Source: Abditibacterium sp.
GTDB lineage: Bacteria > Armatimonadota > Abditibacteriia > Abditibacteriales > Abditibacteriaceae
Direction of reading: 5' to 3'
Assembly: GCA_030448265.1 (NCBI GenBank)
Contig: JAUJNG010000005.1
Span: 202,140 to 266,139, forward strand
DNA: 64,000 bases
Numbering within the stretch: position 1 is the first letter of the stretch; the number at the start of each line of letters is the position of its first letter. The notes under the pieces are model-generated. The model ran no database searches and had not been told where the DNA came from. It saw nothing but the letters and a program-made list of their open reading frames with translations. This document shows, one piece after another, positions 17,337 to 26,515 of this stretch. Made by a program: the position numbers and the translations under genes.

Positions 17337-17882
17337 TTATTCTTTAACGGCAATCGTGCCGCAGCCGCACAGTCCGCCAGGCGTTTCGAAATACGATGTC
17401 GCGCCGCAGCGTCCGCACTCGAATTTCCAGCCTTTGCCGCGCGGCGCGGCTTTGGATTTTTGAGGTGTAATTTGACTGGCGCGTGCCAGACGCTCCAGCA
17501 GACCCTCGCTGGGTTTGATGAGAGCGCGCCGCGCTTCGCGCTCGGTTTTGGAGAGCCGCTTTTTGGGCGATTCGGCTTCGAGGGGCGGCGCGATTTCGCT
17601 TCGCGTCGTGGTTTTTTCGCCGTATTGCGTCGCCAAATCCTTGGGCACGCGCGGCTTACGCGCTTTGACTTCGGGTTTGGCAACCGCGATTGGGGGCGCC
17701 GCGACAGGCGGCGGCGTGGGCGCGACATCGGGCGCGCTGAAATCGAGCGAAGTTTGAACGGCGGGCGAAGAACTGCCGGACGCGGCGCCCTTCTTCTCGG
17801 CGCGCGGCGCTTTTTTGGCACCCGAACGAGAAGTGGCGGCGCGTGGCGGCGCAAAAGACATGGTTTTAATCATCGAATTCAA
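17337..17882 (-). CDS. hypothetical protein with C-terminal zinc ribbon
   Basis: The first 110 residues are low-complexity, rich in Ala, Pro, Lys and Ser, and probably disordered. The end has FECGRCGATSYF and GGLCGCG, four cysteines arranged like a zinc ribbon. I chose this frame because of the ribbon; other frames here give only Arg/Pro-rich shadows. It may bind nucleic acid; function unknown. Confidence 0.6.
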   Translation of the reverse strand: MNSMIKTMSFAPPRAATSRSGAKKAPRAEKKGAASGSSSPAVQTSLDFSAPDVAPTPPPVAAPPIAVAKPEVKARKPRVPKDLATQYGEKTTTRSEIAPPLEAESPKKRLSKTEREARRALIKPSEGLLERLARASQITPQKSKAAPRGKGWKFECGRCGATSYFETPGGLCGCGTIAVKE

Positions 17883-17982
17883 TGACTCACGGGAATGGCT
17901 CCCTCAGATGCACAGAAACCGCGATGGTTTCACTGACTTGAGTGAGACAGCCGCAGTATAACGGGCCGCCCGAGAATTTCAA

Positions 17983-18726
17983 ATGGCGCAAGACGAAGAA
18001 TTTTCCTCCCCCAAAACCCCCAGCGCCCTGGCGATTTTCTGCCGCGCGCCGCGTCTAGGGACGGTGAAAACCCGCCTCGCCCAAACGCACGGCGACGAGT
18101 TCGCGCTGGGGCTTTACCGCGCCATGCTCGCCGATACGTTTGAACTTGGCCGCGCTCTGGCGCCCGCAATTGAAACCTTCGCGTGTTTCACGCCCGATGA
18201 TGCTTTCGAGGGCGAAAATTCGCTGGCGCAGTTGTGGGACGGGCCGAAAATCGCGCAGTGCGAAGGCGATCTGGGCGCCCGAATGCTGGATTGCCTGGCG
18301 CAGTTGCGCGCGCGCGGTTTTGAGCGAGTCGCTTTAATCGGGTCGGACTCGCCGGATCTGCCGCCTCGCACCATTCAAGCGGCATTTGAGGATTTAAACG
18401 AATGCGATTTAGTAGTTGGCCCCAGCCGCGATGGCGGCTTTTACCTTATCGGCGCGTCTTGCGAAGTTCCAAAGAACATCTTTGACGGCATCGTTTGGGG
18501 GAGCGAATTTGTTTATGAGTGCCTGCTCGACAATCGCCAACAAAGTCCGCTCAATTCGCGCACGCTTTCTCTCTGGCACGATGTGGACGATGCAAACGAC
18601 CTCATTTATTTGCGCCGCCACCTCTTCAAGGCTTTCAGCCACGCGCCGCACACGCTCGCATTTCTGGAGTCTCGCGCAGAGACGCGAAGGCGCGAAGGCG
18701 CGAAGATTTCTGGGGTTGAGACCTAA
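17983..18726 (+). CDS. TIGR04282 (DUF2064)-family glycosyltransferase/nucleotidyltransferase-like protein
   Basis: The 247-residue protein has ALAIFCRAPRLGTVKTRLA, GSDSPDLPPRTI and VVGPSRDGGFYLIG, which mark the CofC-like GT-A fold family TIGR04282. Some relatives lie in arsenosugar gene sets, but nothing here supports that role. The last 20 or so residues (ESRAETRRREGAKISG...) are the translation of an intergenic repeat. It is convergent with surE. Confidence 0.8.
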   Translation: MAQDEEFSSPKTPSALAIFCRAPRLGTVKTRLAQTHGDEFALGLYRAMLADTFELGRALAPAIETFACFTPDDAFEGENSLAQLWDGPKIAQCEGDLGARMLDCLAQLRARGFERVALIGSDSPDLPPRTIQAAFEDLNECDLVVGPSRDGGFYLIGASCEVPKNIFDGIVWGSEFVYECLLDNRQQSPLNSRTLSLWHDVDDANDLIYLRRHLFKAFSHAPHTLAFLESRAETRRREGAKISGVET

Positions 18727-18775
18727 AACTCAAAATTCTCTGCGTCTCTCCGTCTCGGCGCGAAATTTCAAATCT
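18681..18775. repeat. degenerate inverted repeat, GCGAAGGCGCGAAGG type
   Basis: AGAGACGCGAAGGCGCGAAGG units face TCTCTGCGTCTCTCCGTCTC; pairing is imperfect. It covers the ends of two convergent genes. Confidence 0.55.
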
Positions 18776-19526
18776 TCTCCAAAACTGCCGCGACACTCTC
18801 CATCGCGTCGCGCCGCGTGAGATCGACGTGAATCGGCGTGACCGAAATAAAACCGTCTTTGACCACCAGAACATCGGCGTCGTCGCTTTCGGCGCGGTCG
18901 ATGACTTCGCCGCCGCGCCAGAAATACTCGCCCACGACGGGCGCTTCATAGCGCACCAGATCGCCTTTATAGCGCCGGCTGCCCTGTGACGTGACGCGCA
19001 CGCCCTGGATGTCGGCGGGCGCCAGATTGGGCACGTTGACATTCAAAAACGTGTCGCGCGGCAGCTTCATTTCGCCAATTTTGGGCGCGATTTGGGCGCA
19101 AAACTTTCCGGCGGCGTGCCAGAGCGGGTCTTTGTGAGTCACCAGCGAAATCGCCATGCTGGGCACGCCGTTGAGAACGGCTTCCATCGCGCCGCCGACG
19201 GTGCCCGAATAATGCACGTCGTCGCCCAGATTCGGCCCCAGATTGATGCCCGAAATGCACAAGTCGGGCGCCTGGGGCATGAGATGCAAAAGCGCCATCG
19301 GCACGCAGTCGGCGGGCGTGCCGTTGGTGGTGTAGGCCAGCCCATCGCGGGTTTCGACCTGCTTGACGCGAAGCGGTTTATGCATCGTAATGGCGTGAGA
19401 CACGGCGCTGCGAGGCCGGTCGGGAACACAGACTATTATCTCGTGTCCGGCGTTTTTGAGCGCGTTCCAGGCGGCGTGCAGACCGTCGGCGCCGATGCCG
19501 TCGTCGTTGGTGAGAAGAATTTTCAT
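18768..19526 (-). CDS. surE: 5'/3'-nucleotidase SurE
   Basis: The 252-residue phosphatase opens with MKILLTNDDGIGADGL, where the Asp pair binds the metal, and has TTNGTPADCV and CISGINLGPNLGDDVHYSGT. SurE removes phosphate from nucleoside monophosphates and exopolyphosphate and acts in stress survival. It is monocistronic here, between two hairpin repeats. Confidence 0.94.
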   Translation of the reverse strand: MKILLTNDDGIGADGLHAAWNALKNAGHEIIVCVPDRPRSAVSHAITMHKPLRVKQVETRDGLAYTTNGTPADCVPMALLHLMPQAPDLCISGINLGPNLGDDVHYSGTVGGAMEAVLNGVPSMAISLVTHKDPLWHAAGKFCAQIAPKIGEMKLPRDTFLNVNVPNLAPADIQGVRVTSQGSRRYKGDLVRYEAPVVGEYFWRGGEVIDRAESDDADVLVVKDGFISVTPIHVDLTRRDAMESVAAVLEKI

Positions 19527-19596
19527 GGATTGAAAACGAAAACGCGCCGAGATTTTCGGCGCGCGGGCAGTTTAGAGAACGAAGGTCAAGGCCGTT

Positions 19597-19712
19597 GATA
19601 TTTTAGGAAGTAGAGAACGCGAAGCGTCAGCGAGTGAGGCATGATTGCCACTGCAAAGTGACGCCAGAGCTTCACTCGCTGACGCTTCGCGTTCTCTACT
19701 TCCTAAAATATC
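19597..19712. repeat. inverted repeat, GAACGCGAAGCGTCAGCGAG family, copy 2
   Basis: Arms 19597-19637 and 19672-19712 are perfect 41-base complements with a 34-base loop. It lies between surE and the DUF433 gene. Confidence 0.96.
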
Positions 19713-19721
19713 CGTTCCCCC

Positions 19722-19946
19722 TTATCCAGCCAACACCGGATAATCAATTTTGCGCGCGGCATAATGCAACGCGGCCTGTAAATCTTCCGCTTGCAGGTCG
19801 GGCATTTCTTCGAGGATTTGTTGAGTCGTCAAGCCCGCCGCGAACAAGTCCAGAACATCAATGACGCGAATCCGCATTCCGCGAATGCAGGCCCGCCCGC
19901 CGCACTGTTTCGGGTTGGTGGTAATTCTGCTTTCCAAATCGTGCAT
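19722..19946 (-). CDS. DUF433 family protein
   Basis: The 74-residue protein has the DUF433 pattern: RITTNPKQCGGRACIRGMRI, VIDVLDLFAAGLTTQQI and AALHYAARK. The family is a small helix-turn-helix fold often serving as antitoxin to PIN-type toxins (VapB45/VapB50-like). No toxin gene is adjacent, so it is orphaned here. Confidence 0.85.
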   Translation of the reverse strand: MHDLESRITTNPKQCGGRACIRGMRIRVIDVLDLFAAGLTTQQILEEMPDLQAEDLQAALHYAARKIDYPVLAG

Positions 19947-19972
19947 AATTCCTCCTCGTTTGTCTCCGTTTC

Positions 19973-21562
19973 CTAACGCAAATCAATGAGCCGCGCGCCG
20001 AACAAATCCGGCACCGCGTCCAGCTTATCGATCACATCCTGCGACACCGGTTCTTCGAGGTTGATAATCATCACCGCGCGCTCGCCGACCGCTTTGCGGC
20101 CCACCTGCATTCCGGCGATATTTACGCCCGCGTCGCCCAGAATGGTGCCGACGTGGCCGATCATCCCAGGCCGGTCGTGATTGGGAATGAGGAGCAGCGT
20201 GCCGTCCAGAACCACATCGACGCGCAGCCCCTGAATCTCGACGGCGTGCGGTTCTTTGCCGTTAAAAATGGTGCCGTCCACCTGCCGCGTGCGAACGTGC
20301 CCGCCGTCGTTGCGTGTGGAAAGCGTTTCGACCAGATTGGCGTAGTCGCCGCAATGTCCGCTCTTCTTTTCGACAATCTCCACGCCGCGCGCTTCGGCCA
20401 GGGCGGGCGCATTCACATAGGAGACGTTATCGACCGTGCCGTGCAGCAGCCCCTTGAGAAAAACGCGCGTCAGGGCGCGCACGTCGTAGTCGGCGAGGTC
20501 GCCGCAGTAGGCGATTTCGATTTTCTCCAGTCGTCCCGCCGCGATTTGGGCCTGAACGCGGCCCAGTTTTTCCATGAGCGGCAAAAACGGCGAAATAAAT
20601 TCGCGCGCTTCGGGCGGCAACGCGGGCAAATTGACCGCGCTTTGCGGCGGGCGCCCGCCCAGAACATCGACGATTTGACGCGCCACATCGAGCGCGACTT
20701 CGACCTGCGCTTCTTCGGTCGAGGCGCCCAGATGCGGCGTGAGCAGCACGTTTTCGAGCGCGCAGAGCGGATTATCGACCGGCGGCTCGATTTCGTAAAC
20801 ATCCAGCCCCGCGCCGCCGATTTCGCCGTTTTGCAGCGCGTGATAAAGCGCGGTTTCATCAATAATGCCGCCGCGCGCGCAGTTGAGAATAATCGCGCTG
20901 CTTTTCATCGTCGCCAGCGACTCGGCGTTGATGAGATGGCGCGTTTCCTTGGTGAGGGGCGTGTGGAGCGTCACGAAGTCCGCGCGCTTCAAAATCTCTT
21001 CGACTGAAGTCGCTTCGATGCCCAACTGCCCCGCGCGCTGGGTGGTTAAAAACGGGTCGTAGCCCAGAACCGTCATGCCGAATGCGCTCGCGCGGCGCGC
21101 CACTTCGACGCCGATGCGCCCCACGCCCACGATGCCCAGCGTTTTGCCGTAAAGCTCGGTGCCCAGAAATTTGGAGCGTTTCCACTCGCCCTGAGCCACC
21201 GAATTGTGCGCCGGAATCAGTTTTCGCACCAGCGAAAGCATCATTCCCAGCGCCAGTTCCGCGACGGCGACCGTATTGCCCGCCGGCGAATTGACCACGA
21301 TGACGCCCTTTTCCGTCGCGGCGGGCACGTCGATGTTGTCCACACCGACACCGGCGCGACCCACGATTTGAAGTTTGCTCGCGGCTTCCAGAACGCGGCG
21401 CGTGATCTTGGTTTGCGAGCGCACCATCAGGGCGTCGTATTGAGGGACGATGTGGATTAACTGGTCTTCAGCCAGGCCAATTTGAACATCGACATCGGCG
21501 ACTTGCCGGAGAATTTCGAGGCCGGTTTCGGCAATCGGATCGCAAACGAGAACGGTGGGCAT
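19973..21562 (-). CDS. serA: D-3-phosphoglycerate dehydrogenase, long (type I) form
   Basis: The 529-residue protein has the NAD domain (LGIVGVGRIGVEVARRASAF), catalytic GRAGVGVDNID and TPHLGASTEEAQ, then an intervening domain and a C-terminal ACT domain (GMIGHVGTILGDAGVNIAGM) that usually senses serine. It commits 3-phosphoglycerate to serine synthesis. The start at 21562 (MPTVLVCDP) matches the family; the longer frame to 21607 does not. Its promoter must lie in or beyond the repeat array at 21608-21747. Confidence 0.94.
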   Translation of the reverse strand: MPTVLVCDPIAETGLEILRQVADVDVQIGLAEDQLIHIVPQYDALMVRSQTKITRRVLEAASKLQIVGRAGVGVDNIDVPAATEKGVIVVNSPAGNTVAVAELALGMMLSLVRKLIPAHNSVAQGEWKRSKFLGTELYGKTLGIVGVGRIGVEVARRASAFGMTVLGYDPFLTTQRAGQLGIEATSVEEILKRADFVTLHTPLTKETRHLINAESLATMKSSAIILNCARGGIIDETALYHALQNGEIGGAGLDVYEIEPPVDNPLCALENVLLTPHLGASTEEAQVEVALDVARQIVDVLGGRPPQSAVNLPALPPEAREFISPFLPLMEKLGRVQAQIAAGRLEKIEIAYCGDLADYDVRALTRVFLKGLLHGTVDNVSYVNAPALAEARGVEIVEKKSGHCGDYANLVETLSTRNDGGHVRTRQVDGTIFNGKEPHAVEIQGLRVDVVLDGTLLLIPNHDRPGMIGHVGTILGDAGVNIAGMQVGRKAVGERAVMIINLEEPVSQDVIDKLDAVPDLFGARLIDLR

Positions 21563-21607
21563 AATTTCGTGATTTTCTCTTGACGGGGAAAGCCGCGAGT
21601 GTAGCAA

Positions 21608-21747
21608 ACGCGCTCGAATCGCCTTGGGGGAGCGCTCAATCCGTGTGGGGAGAGCGCTCGATGCATGTTATGAGAGCGCTCTTATGACATGGGTCGAGCG
21701 CTCGCATCGTGCGATGGGAGCGCTCATGTCGCACGATGGGAGCGCTC
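21608..21747. repeat. array of GAGCGCTC palindromes at exact 22-bp period
   Basis: The 8-base palindrome GAGCGCTC starts at 21630, 21652, 21674, 21696, 21718 and 21740, each exactly 22 bases after the last. A degenerate unit (ACGCGCTC) lies at 21608 in the same phase. The 14-base spacers differ, but some neighbours are partly complementary across a unit, for example CATCGTGCGA before 21718 and TCGCACGATG after it. The array occupies the space between the divergent serA and TPR genes. It could be a multi-site operator, a protein-binding anchor or a short structured RNA. Confidence 0.9.
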
Positions 21748-21789
21748 TTGCCTGGAGGCTAAAGCCTCGACTGTGTGAATCATGCCCCC

Positions 21790-21870
21790 ACGAGCCTGAA
21801 GCGTGAGCGAGGGGCCTGGATCGAAAAGCAACCAAGGTGTGCAAGCCCCTCGCTCACGCTTCAGGCTCGT
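21790..21870. repeat. inverted repeat, 26-bp arms
   Basis: Arms 21790-21815 and 21845-21870 are perfect complements (ACGAGCCTGAAGCGTGAGCG...). It stands between the GAGCGCTC array and the start of the TPR gene. No second copy seen. Confidence 0.93.
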
Positions 21871-21952
21871 AGGGAAATCTCACGCCTGCGGGCATTATGA
21901 AGACAGGCTTTCCGTCGCCGCAACCCGCCGCCGCCTCAATTATCCTAAAGAC

Positions 21953-24900
21953 GTGCGTTTTCTCCCGCTTTTTCTCTTTTTGCTGCTGGCCCGAACCGGC
22001 TTCGCCGCGCCCCTCCCCGCTTTTGAAGGCACCCTCGTTCAAACTCAAAACGGCGCCGTGACGCGCGCCAAAATCGCCTGGCAGCCGCCCGAATCGCTGC
22101 AAATCGAGGTTGAAGCCGATGCCGAAGGGGGCATCGCGGCGCAAACCGTCGTCGCGCGCGGCGACGAGACGTTTCTCATCTGGCCCGCGACGCGCCGCGT
22201 GCAGCGCTACCCTTTCAACATCGCCAAAGCGTGGTGGCGCGGCTTCAATCTCCAGTCCGGCGGCCCCGCGAATTTCCTTTTCGCCGCCACGCCATTCCAA
22301 ATCGCGCCCACTGAAGGCCGCTTTTTGCGCCGCGACGACGTGCTTTTCGGCGGCGGCGGGCGCAACTCCTATTACGCCGCCATCAAAACTCCGGCGCGGC
22401 GTTTTGCGGCGCAGGTCGCGGTTTCGCCCACGTCGCGAATCGAGAAAAATGACGCCGGAAAGGTGATCGCCGAGGCGAAAATCACGCTCGACGCCCAAAA
22501 TCTGCCCCAGAGCGCCGAACTCGTGGCGGGCGGCGAGAAATCGACTTTCTCCTACGCTCTCCAGCCGCGCAACGCGGCGTTTCCGGCCACGATGTTCGCC
22601 GTTCCCGCCGACGCGATTCGCCAGGACATCGAACTGCGCGCGCCCTCTTCCTATCGCGGCGACGACGCCGACGCGCTTTTCAATCGCGGCGCGGCTCTGG
22701 CGGCGGCGAACGAAGATTTTCCCGCCGCTCTCGCGCTATGGGACGCCGCCGCGAAACTCAAACCCGACGCCAGCGCGCCGCTTCTGGCCATTTTCGAAAC
22801 TGCGCTCGATATGCGCGACCTGCCGCGCGCCGCCCGCGCGCTCGAAGGTCTCCAAACCGGCGCGGCAGTGATTTCGCCTGCCGAATGGGGGGCGCGCGCA
22901 GCGCGTCTGGCGCTGGCGCGGCGCGACTTCGCGGGCGCCCAGAGCGCGCTCGACGCCGCGCTGGGAAGCCTCAAAGCGCCCTCGCTTTATCTTCAGCGCG
23001 CCGACATCGCGCGCGGAAGCGGCGACATCGCGAGTGCGCGCGCCATCTGGAAAACGCTGCTGTCTTCGCCCGCGACGCCGCGCGCCACGCAGGTGACGGC
23101 GGCGCAAAATTACGCGATCTACGCTACGCCCGACGAACTCGAAAGCCTCGAAACCGCGCTCGGCACCGCGACCGGCGAAGCCCTCGATCTGGCGCGCACA
23201 CTTTTGCAGTTGCGCGCCGGAAAGGCGCCCGCCGTCCGCGAATTTACCAGCGATGCGATGCAAATTTCGCTCGCCCTGGCGCTCCAGCGCGCCGCGCGCG
23301 ACGAGGAAGCCGCCGCCGCGTGGCAAATCCTGCTGTCTCGCGGGGGCGAAGCCCTTCAAAACCGCGCCCGCCTTCATCTCATGATTCTGGCGGCGCAGCG
23401 CGGCGACGTTGCAAGTTCTCTTTCGCAGTGGCGCGCCTGGAACGATGCGCTCGCTTCGCGCGCCGAGCGCGAGGCGGCGCAAACCCTGCTTTTCGAGGCG
23501 TGGCAAAAAGCCTTTCGCCGCGAAACGCTGGGCCTGACTCTGGCCAATCGCGCCGCCGCCACCGCCGCTACCGACGCCGATTTGCGCCTTTTCTGGGCCT
23601 ACCAGCAGCTTTACGGGAGTGACGAAGAAACCGCCGCCGCGCTCGAAAGCGGCGCGGCGCGCTTCCCCGACTCGGCGTTCTGGATGGGCAAAAAGGCCGA
23701 AAGCCTGGTGAACGAGGCCAACCTCAACCTCAATCCCGACCGGCGCGAAGTGCAATACGACAAAGCTCTCGACTTGATCGACAAAGCGGTCGCCGCCGCG
23801 CCCGACGAGCCGTTTTATCGCTTTCAAAGGGCTTTAGTGGCGACCCAGCGCGGCGCCAAAACCGGCGGCGTCATCGACGCTTCGCGCGCCGTGAAAAACC
23901 GCGCCCGCGCCAAGACCGAAACCGAGCGCCTGCTCGCCGATCTGCCTGGCGATCCCGATGCCCTAATTTCGGCGGCGCTGCAAAACCTCGCGTTTGAAGG
24001 TGAAAGCTACGCCCTCGAGGGGCTGCGACTCGCGACTCTGGCGCTTGACAGCGCGCCGCGCGACGGCGAGCGCCACACTTTCGTGTGGGCCGCGCGCCAG
24101 GCGCTGGCGATGGCCTTAAATCGTCTGAACCGGCCCAGCGAGGCGGCGGCGCAGTGGCAAATTCTGCTGGCGGGCGCGCGCAATGCCGGCGAGCAAGGCA
24201 CGCTGGCGGGCGGCACTCTGGGGCTTTTGGAAGCCAACCGCGACGCACGCGGCGCGGCGCGTTTGCTGGCGCGTCTGGCGGGCGAACCGTGGGGTTACAG
24301 CGCCTCGCGCGCGCTTCTCGACGCGGCGTTAGCGCGCGCGGCGGTTTCGCCGCTCGCCGACGCGATTTCGGGCGCGCTTCTGGCCGCCAATGACGCCGCC
24401 GCCACACTCGCGGCGGCGACTCTGGCGGTCAAACGGCTCGACAACGCCCAGCGCGCCCTCGAAGCGCCCGAAGCGCCGCCCGCTGCCGACGGCAATCTGG
24501 CGCGCGCCACGCGCGATGCCGGCGTGGCGCTGGAGCGTCTGCGGCCCGTCGCTGAGGCAGAAAATCGCATCGTGGCGGCGCGCGCGGCGGCGCTTCTGGC
24601 CGAAAACGCCGAACTGCCCGACGAAGGGCGTCTGGCGCTGCTGCGCCGCGCCATTGAGGTCGAGCCACGCGACGCCGCGCTGCGCCTGGCGCTCATCGGC
24701 GCCCTGCCGCCCGAAGAAGCCGCGAAGGAGCGTCAAATCGCGGCGCGAACCCTGGATTTCGATCTCGAAACGCGCCGCCAGCTCGCCAACGCGGCGCGGC
24801 GCGGCGGCGATGTCGCGGGCGCGCTGCAAATCGGCGAGGAAACCTTCGCCGCCGCCACGCGCGCGCCCGAAACCGACACCAATACCTGGCAGCGCATGGC

Positions 24901-25150
24901 GTTTTCGCTCGCCAAAACCGCCTTCGACGCCCGCCAGAACAGCCGCGCGCTCGATCTCTACACCGGCCTGAGCCTGCCGCAATGGAACCCAATCGACCGC
25001 GCGGCGGCGCTGCTCGCGCTGCGGCGCGGCTATCAGGAAACGGGCAGAAGCGATGAAGCCACTGCTCTCAATCCCAAAATCATCGCGCTGGGCCTGACGC
25101 GCGAAGAACTCGAAACCGCACTGGCGTTTGCTGATGAAGTGGAAAATTGA
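21953..25150 (+). CDS. exported LolA-like/TPR repeat protein
   Basis: I choose the GTG at 21953 because it begins a clear signal peptide (RFLPLFLFLLLARTGFAAP), giving 1065 residues; the frame stays open upstream to 21803 only through repeat sequence. Residues 20-210 (FEGTLVQTQNGAVTRAKIAW ... FLIWPATRRVQRYPF) look like a LolA/MucB-type beta-fold that binds lipid. From about 225 onward the protein is an Ala-rich solenoid of TPR-like helices (ALFNRGAALAAANEDFPAAL is a typical unit). It is probably periplasmic and may organise envelope assembly. Very high Ala/Arg content and GC-rich codons give many long shadow frames. Function unknown. Confidence 0.75.
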   Translation: MRFLPLFLFLLLARTGFAAPLPAFEGTLVQTQNGAVTRAKIAWQPPESLQIEVEADAEGGIAAQTVVARGDETFLIWPATRRVQRYPFNIAKAWWRGFNLQSGGPANFLFAATPFQIAPTEGRFLRRDDVLFGGGGRNSYYAAIKTPARRFAAQVAVSPTSRIEKNDAGKVIAEAKITLDAQNLPQSAELVAGGEKSTFSYALQPRNAAFPATMFAVPADAIRQDIELRAPSSYRGDDADALFNRGAALAAANEDFPAALALWDAAAKLKPDASAPLLAIFETALDMRDLPRAARALEGLQTGAAVISPAEWGARAARLALARRDFAGAQSALDAALGSLKAPSLYLQRADIARGSGDIASARAIWKTLLSSPATPRATQVTAAQNYAIYATPDELESLETALGTATGEALDLARTLLQLRAGKAPAVREFTSDAMQISLALALQRAARDEEAAAAWQILLSRGGEALQNRARLHLMILAAQRGDVASSLSQWRAWNDALASRAEREAAQTLLFEAWQKAFRRETLGLTLANRAAATAATDADLRLFWAYQQLYGSDEETAAALESGAARFPDSAFWMGKKAESLVNEANLNLNPDRREVQYDKALDLIDKAVAAAPDEPFYRFQRALVATQRGAKTGGVIDASRAVKNRARAKTETERLLADLPGDPDALISAALQNLAFEGESYALEGLRLATLALDSAPRDGERHTFVWAARQALAMALNRLNRPSEAAAQWQILLAGARNAGEQGTLAGGTLGLLEANRDARGAARLLARLAGEPWGYSASRALLDAALARAAVSPLADAISGALLAANDAAATLAAATLAVKRLDNAQRALEAPEAPPAADGNLARATRDAGVALERLRPVAEAENRIVAARAAALLAENAELPDEGRLALLRRAIEVEPRDAALRLALIGALPPEEAAKERQIAARTLDFDLETRRQLANAARRGGDVAGALQIGEETFAAATRAPETDTNTWQRMAFSLAKTAFDARQNSRALDLYTGLSLPQWNPIDRAAALLALRRGYQETGRSDEATALNPKIIALGLTREELETALAFADEVEN

Positions 25151-25154
25151 GGCG

Positions 25155-25216
25155 CTCCCGCTTGCGGGAGAGGGTGCCCGACCCCAGGAGGGCGGGTGAG
25201 GGCCGCGCAAGCGGGT
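25155..25216. repeat. small hairpins after the TPR gene
   Basis: A perfect hairpin CTCCCGCTTGCGGGAG (25155-25170) is followed by GGGTGCCCGACCCCAGGAGG and then GCGCAAGCGGG, which can pair with the first part. No U-run follows. It may be a repeat or a weak terminator. Confidence 0.6.
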
Positions 25217-25286
25217 AACCGCCCATAAAAACTGCCATCCCAAACCCCAGAAAACGCCCCGCTTCGCCCCGCGTCTGTCTCCCTTC

Positions 25287-26411
25287 ATGTCACAAAACCA
25301 ATGCGAAGTCGCGGTCATCGGCGGTGGCCTGGCGGGATGCAGCGCGGCGCTTTCCCTGGCCCGCGCGGGCGTCGATGTCGCGCTTTTCGAGGCCGCGACG
25401 CTGCCGCGCCACCGCGTGTGCGGCGAGTTCCTGTCGCCCGAAAGCCGCGCCACCCTCGAACGACTGGGCGTCGCGGCGCGAATCGCTGCCGCCGGAGCGC
25501 GCGAGGTGTCCCTGGCGCGTTTCTGGTGCGGCGCGCGAAGCGCCGATTTCCCGCTCGGCGAAGCGCGCGGACTCTCCATCTCGCGTCACGCGCTCGACGC
25601 GATTTTGTGGGACGCGGCCCAGCGCGGCGGCGCGCGGACGCATCTCGAAACCCGCGTGCGCGGTCTGCAAAACGACAGCGACGCTTTCATTTTCGAAGCC
25701 AATGGCCACCTTTGGCGTGCGAAAAAGGTGATTTGGACGGTCGGTCGCGCGGGCGCGCCCAAAACCGCGCCCGCAGAAGACAGGCCGCGATTTTTCGGGC
25801 TCAAAGCGCATTTTGCGGGCGCGCGCGTTGGCGAAAATGTGGTTGAAATGCACCTGTTTCGCGGCGGCTACTGCGGCCTGGTGCACGTCGAGGGCGAGTC
25901 GGCCAACGTCGCGCTCTTAGTCGATTACCGGACGCTGCAAAAACGCGCGCCCGACGAGTTCTGGGCGCATCTGCTGGCGCACAACCCGACTCTGGCGGCG
26001 CGTTTCGAGGGTGCGCGGCGCCTCATTCCCTGGGAAACCACCGCCAATGTCGGTTTCGAGCGCTTTCGGCCCGCCGGTGGAAGCGACATCGCGCGCGGCG
26101 TGCTTTGCGCGGGCGACGCGGCGGGTTATATTCATCCCCTGACTGGCGACGGAATGGCGATGGCGCTGCGCGCGGGTGAACTCGCGGCGGCGGTGTCGCG
26201 GATATATAAACTGTCGCCGCGCGAAGCGGCGCAGCTTTACCAGGCGGCGTGGGAGCGCGAATTCGCGGCGCGTTTGCGACTCGCGGCGCGCCTCCATCCC
26301 TTCGCGCTGCGCCCCGAACTGGCGCGACCCCTGTTGCCGCTTGTGCGCCGTTTTCCACTTCTGGGCCGCGCGATGGTGCGCGGAACACGCGGAACATTAG
26401 TTAAAGGCTAA
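25287..26411 (+). CDS. FAD-dependent oxidoreductase, geranylgeranyl-reductase-like
   Basis: The 374-residue flavoprotein has the dinucleotide motif VAVIGGGLAGCSAALSLARAG, a conserved RVCGEFLSPES after it, and GDAAGYIHPLTGDGMAMALR near residue 280. These fit the GGR/UbiH-related reductases of isoprenoid or quinone metabolism. The substrate cannot be told. The stop codon lies in the left arm of the following repeat, which supplies the last residues. Confidence 0.82.
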   Translation: MSQNQCEVAVIGGGLAGCSAALSLARAGVDVALFEAATLPRHRVCGEFLSPESRATLERLGVAARIAAAGAREVSLARFWCGARSADFPLGEARGLSISRHALDAILWDAAQRGGARTHLETRVRGLQNDSDAFIFEANGHLWRAKKVIWTVGRAGAPKTAPAEDRPRFFGLKAHFAGARVGENVVEMHLFRGGYCGLVHVEGESANVALLVDYRTLQKRAPDEFWAHLLAHNPTLAARFEGARRLIPWETTANVGFERFRPAGGSDIARGVLCAGDAAGYIHPLTGDGMAMALRAGELAAAVSRIYKLSPREAAQLYQAAWEREFAARLRLAARLHPFALRPELARPLLPLVRRFPLLGRAMVRGTRGTLVKG

Positions 26412-26485
26412 AGGATGAAGGCTAAAGGCTAAATCAAGCCGTCACTGGAAGTGATTTAGCCTTTAGCCTTCATCCTTTAGCCTTT
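26403..26485. repeat. inverted repeat, GGCTAAAGGATGAAGGC family, copy 1
   Basis: Arms 26403-26436 and 26452-26485 are perfect 34-base complements with a 15-base loop (AGCCGTCACTGGAAG). Copy 2 at 44076 carries a loop that matches this one in reverse complement. Confidence 0.95.
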
Positions 26486-26515
26486 AGAAATAGCCTTTCA
26501 AAACCTGTATTTATC

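Noticed and set aside
21608..21747. CRISPR array
   Set aside because: The repeated unit is 8 bases and the spacers 14; no cas gene is nearby. Reported as a phased palindrome array instead.
22736..25579. Long antisense frames of 363 and 416 residues across the TPR gene
   Set aside because: They are by-products of Ala/Arg-rich, GC-rich codons; only the plus frame has a signal peptide and TPR-like periodicity.
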